A stretch of DNA of 7,543 nt from Clostridia bacterium (lineage in GTDB: Bacteria; Bacillota; Clostridia; Oscillospirales; Acutalibacteraceae): NCBI GenBank assembly GCA_017442445.1, contig JAFRZS010000164.1, forward strand, positions 1 through 7,543, written 5' to 3'. A program made the position numbers and the translations under genes. The stretch's first letter is position 1; the number at the start of each line of letters is the position of its first letter. Shown piece after piece: positions 6,768 to 7,543 of the stretch. The notes beneath the pieces are model-generated. The model worked only from the letters and a program-made list of their open reading frames with translations. It ran no database searches and was not told the origin of the DNA.

Positions 6768-7543
6768 TTATCCGAAGCTGATTTTCTCTCCTCTTGCGAC
6801 TCGTCTTGCGATTTCTTCACGGTCTGCTTTGGTGAGCTGTGACACATCGCTCTTAACTGTGGATGCTCCCTGGGATGCGTTACCGTTTTCAACAGGTCTT
6901 GTTCCGTTTGCCATAATGCTGTTTACAACCTTTTCTTCAACATTTCTTGCTGTCTGCTGTATTGCCGCAGGAATTATTTCATTAATATGTAAAGCTTCAT
7001 ATGCCGCTTTTACATCAACTCCGCTACGGAGCAAACTTAAAAACTGCGGATTATCCATCTCTGTCTTGAAATCAAAGTTCGGATATACTGTTTTAACCTG
7101 TTCTGACTGTTGCATCCATCTTGATACATCCTGAGATACTTTTTCACGTGCGTTCTTTTCCTGCAGTTGTCTGTTCAGTTCGGAATTTTCGCGCTGTATT
7201 TTACGCATCTCTTTTAACTGTTCAACTGACATTCCTCTCTGCATCGCTTCGTCTTCCCAATAGCTATCATCTGATTCAATAGCTTTGTTGAGAGCTTCGA
7301 TATCAGTTGAGTCAACACCGTATTTCTTTCCCAGTAACTCAAGAGTAGGAGCAAGTGCTTCAAATTTGCCCGCTGTTTCCTTACTCGCTTTGAGTCTTTC
7401 TTTGACTATACTCTGTACATTTGCATCATAAAGGTCTTTGTATTCGCCTTTAATGAGGTTGTCAAACATAGTCTGTCTGTCAGGTGTCGGTTCTGTCTGC
7501 ACATCGGGGGCCTGTGCTTCGGGTTTTGCTTCTTTCTGTATGC
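6768..7543 (-). CDS. Phage capsid scaffold protein (5' truncated by window edge)
   Basis: The frame is open through the right edge, giving 257 visible residues. A GTG at 7502 is in frame, but the frame stays open upstream with the same Glu/Lys/Pro/Ala-rich character and no ribosome binding site, so the true start is outside the window. The protein is highly charged, lacks cysteine and is mostly helical. A likely coiled coil spans about 7131-7229 (VEQLKEMRKIQRENSELNRQ and the following charged turns). A helix then runs into PNFDFKTEMDNPQFLSLLRSG-type sequence. The C-terminus is the basic helix ADREEIARRVARGEK, which I know from many Firmicutes phage scaffold proteins and which usually binds the capsid. 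Gene order (scaffold, then capsid) agrees. Scaffold proteins direct procapsid assembly and leave or are cleaved before DNA packaging. Confidence 0.88.
   Translation of the reverse strand, partial: IQKEAKPEAQAPDVQTEPTPDRQTMFDNLIKGEYKDLYDANVQSIVKERLKASKETAGKFEALAPTLELLGKKYGVDSTDIEALNKAIESDDSYWEDEAMQRGMSVEQLKEMRKIQRENSELNRQLQEKNAREKVSQDVSRWMQQSEQVKTVYPNFDFKTEMDNPQFLSLLRSGVDVKAAYEALHINEIIPAAIQQTARNVEEKVVNSIMANGTRPVENGNASQGASTVKSDVSQLTKADREEIARRVARGEKISFG

Noticed and set aside
6730..7134. Plus-strand 134-residue open frame opposite the scaffold gene
   Set aside because: It lies wholly antisense to convincing genes, has no family resemblance, and reads as a shadow frame. The same applies to the other plus-strand frames (for example 2121-2552, 701-1042 and 399-587).
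6768..7502. Scaffold gene starting at the GTG at 7502
   Set aside because: The frame continues open to the window edge with matching composition, and no ribosome binding site precedes the GTG; the gene is better treated as cut by the edge.
1..7543. tRNA genes, CRISPR array, insertion sequence or attachment site
   Set aside because: No cloverleaf, regularly spaced repeats, transposase or terminal inverted repeats were seen; nearly all the sequence is occupied by the eight structural genes.

Overview
The window is part of the virion structural (head and tail) module of a tailed phage or prophage from a low-to-moderate-GC Gram-positive host. The most likely host is a gut-type Clostridia (Oscillospiraceae or Lachnospiraceae-like). 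This rests on base composition (about 40% G+C by eye), strong AGGAGG-type ribosome binding sites, and resemblance to N4-gp56-type capsid clusters common in Clostridia. All eight genes lie on the minus strand, so the transcript is read from position 7543 down to position 1. No integrase, repressor, attachment site, terminase, portal or lysis gene is visible. A free phage cannot be told from a prophage here.

In transcription order the head part comes first: a scaffold protein cut by the right window edge (6768-7543), an N4-gp56-family major capsid protein (5692-6711), and a small conserved protein of unknown function (5341-5676). A clear Rho-independent terminator follows (5292-5325). The connector and tail part comes next: a putative head-tail connector (4905-5276), a 647-residue protein that looks like a podophage tail tube or nozzle (2953-4896), a tail appendage protein (2204-2953), a DUF859-like fibre or minor tail protein (665-2200), and a protein cut by the left edge (1-651). 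The last joins a peptidoglycan-binding domain to a second domain that I remember from Clostridia phage structural proteins. No tape-measure gene or tail-tube/sheath pair lies between capsid and appendages, which favours a short-tailed (podophage-like) virion.

The genes are packed tightly: gaps are 3-15 nt, one pair overlaps by one base, and Shine-Dalgarno sites sit in or against the upstream stop codons. Two gaps are longer. One (56 nt) lies before the capsid gene and holds an inverted repeat that could mask the capsid ribosome binding site. The other (64 nt) holds the terminator. The capsid gene also has an unusual duplicated N-terminus. These three points of probable expression control are the most distinctive things in the window. 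I see no defence system, CRISPR array, RNA gene or insertion sequence, and no wholly new system; the interest is in the capsid leader, the mid-operon terminator and the wall-binding fusion.
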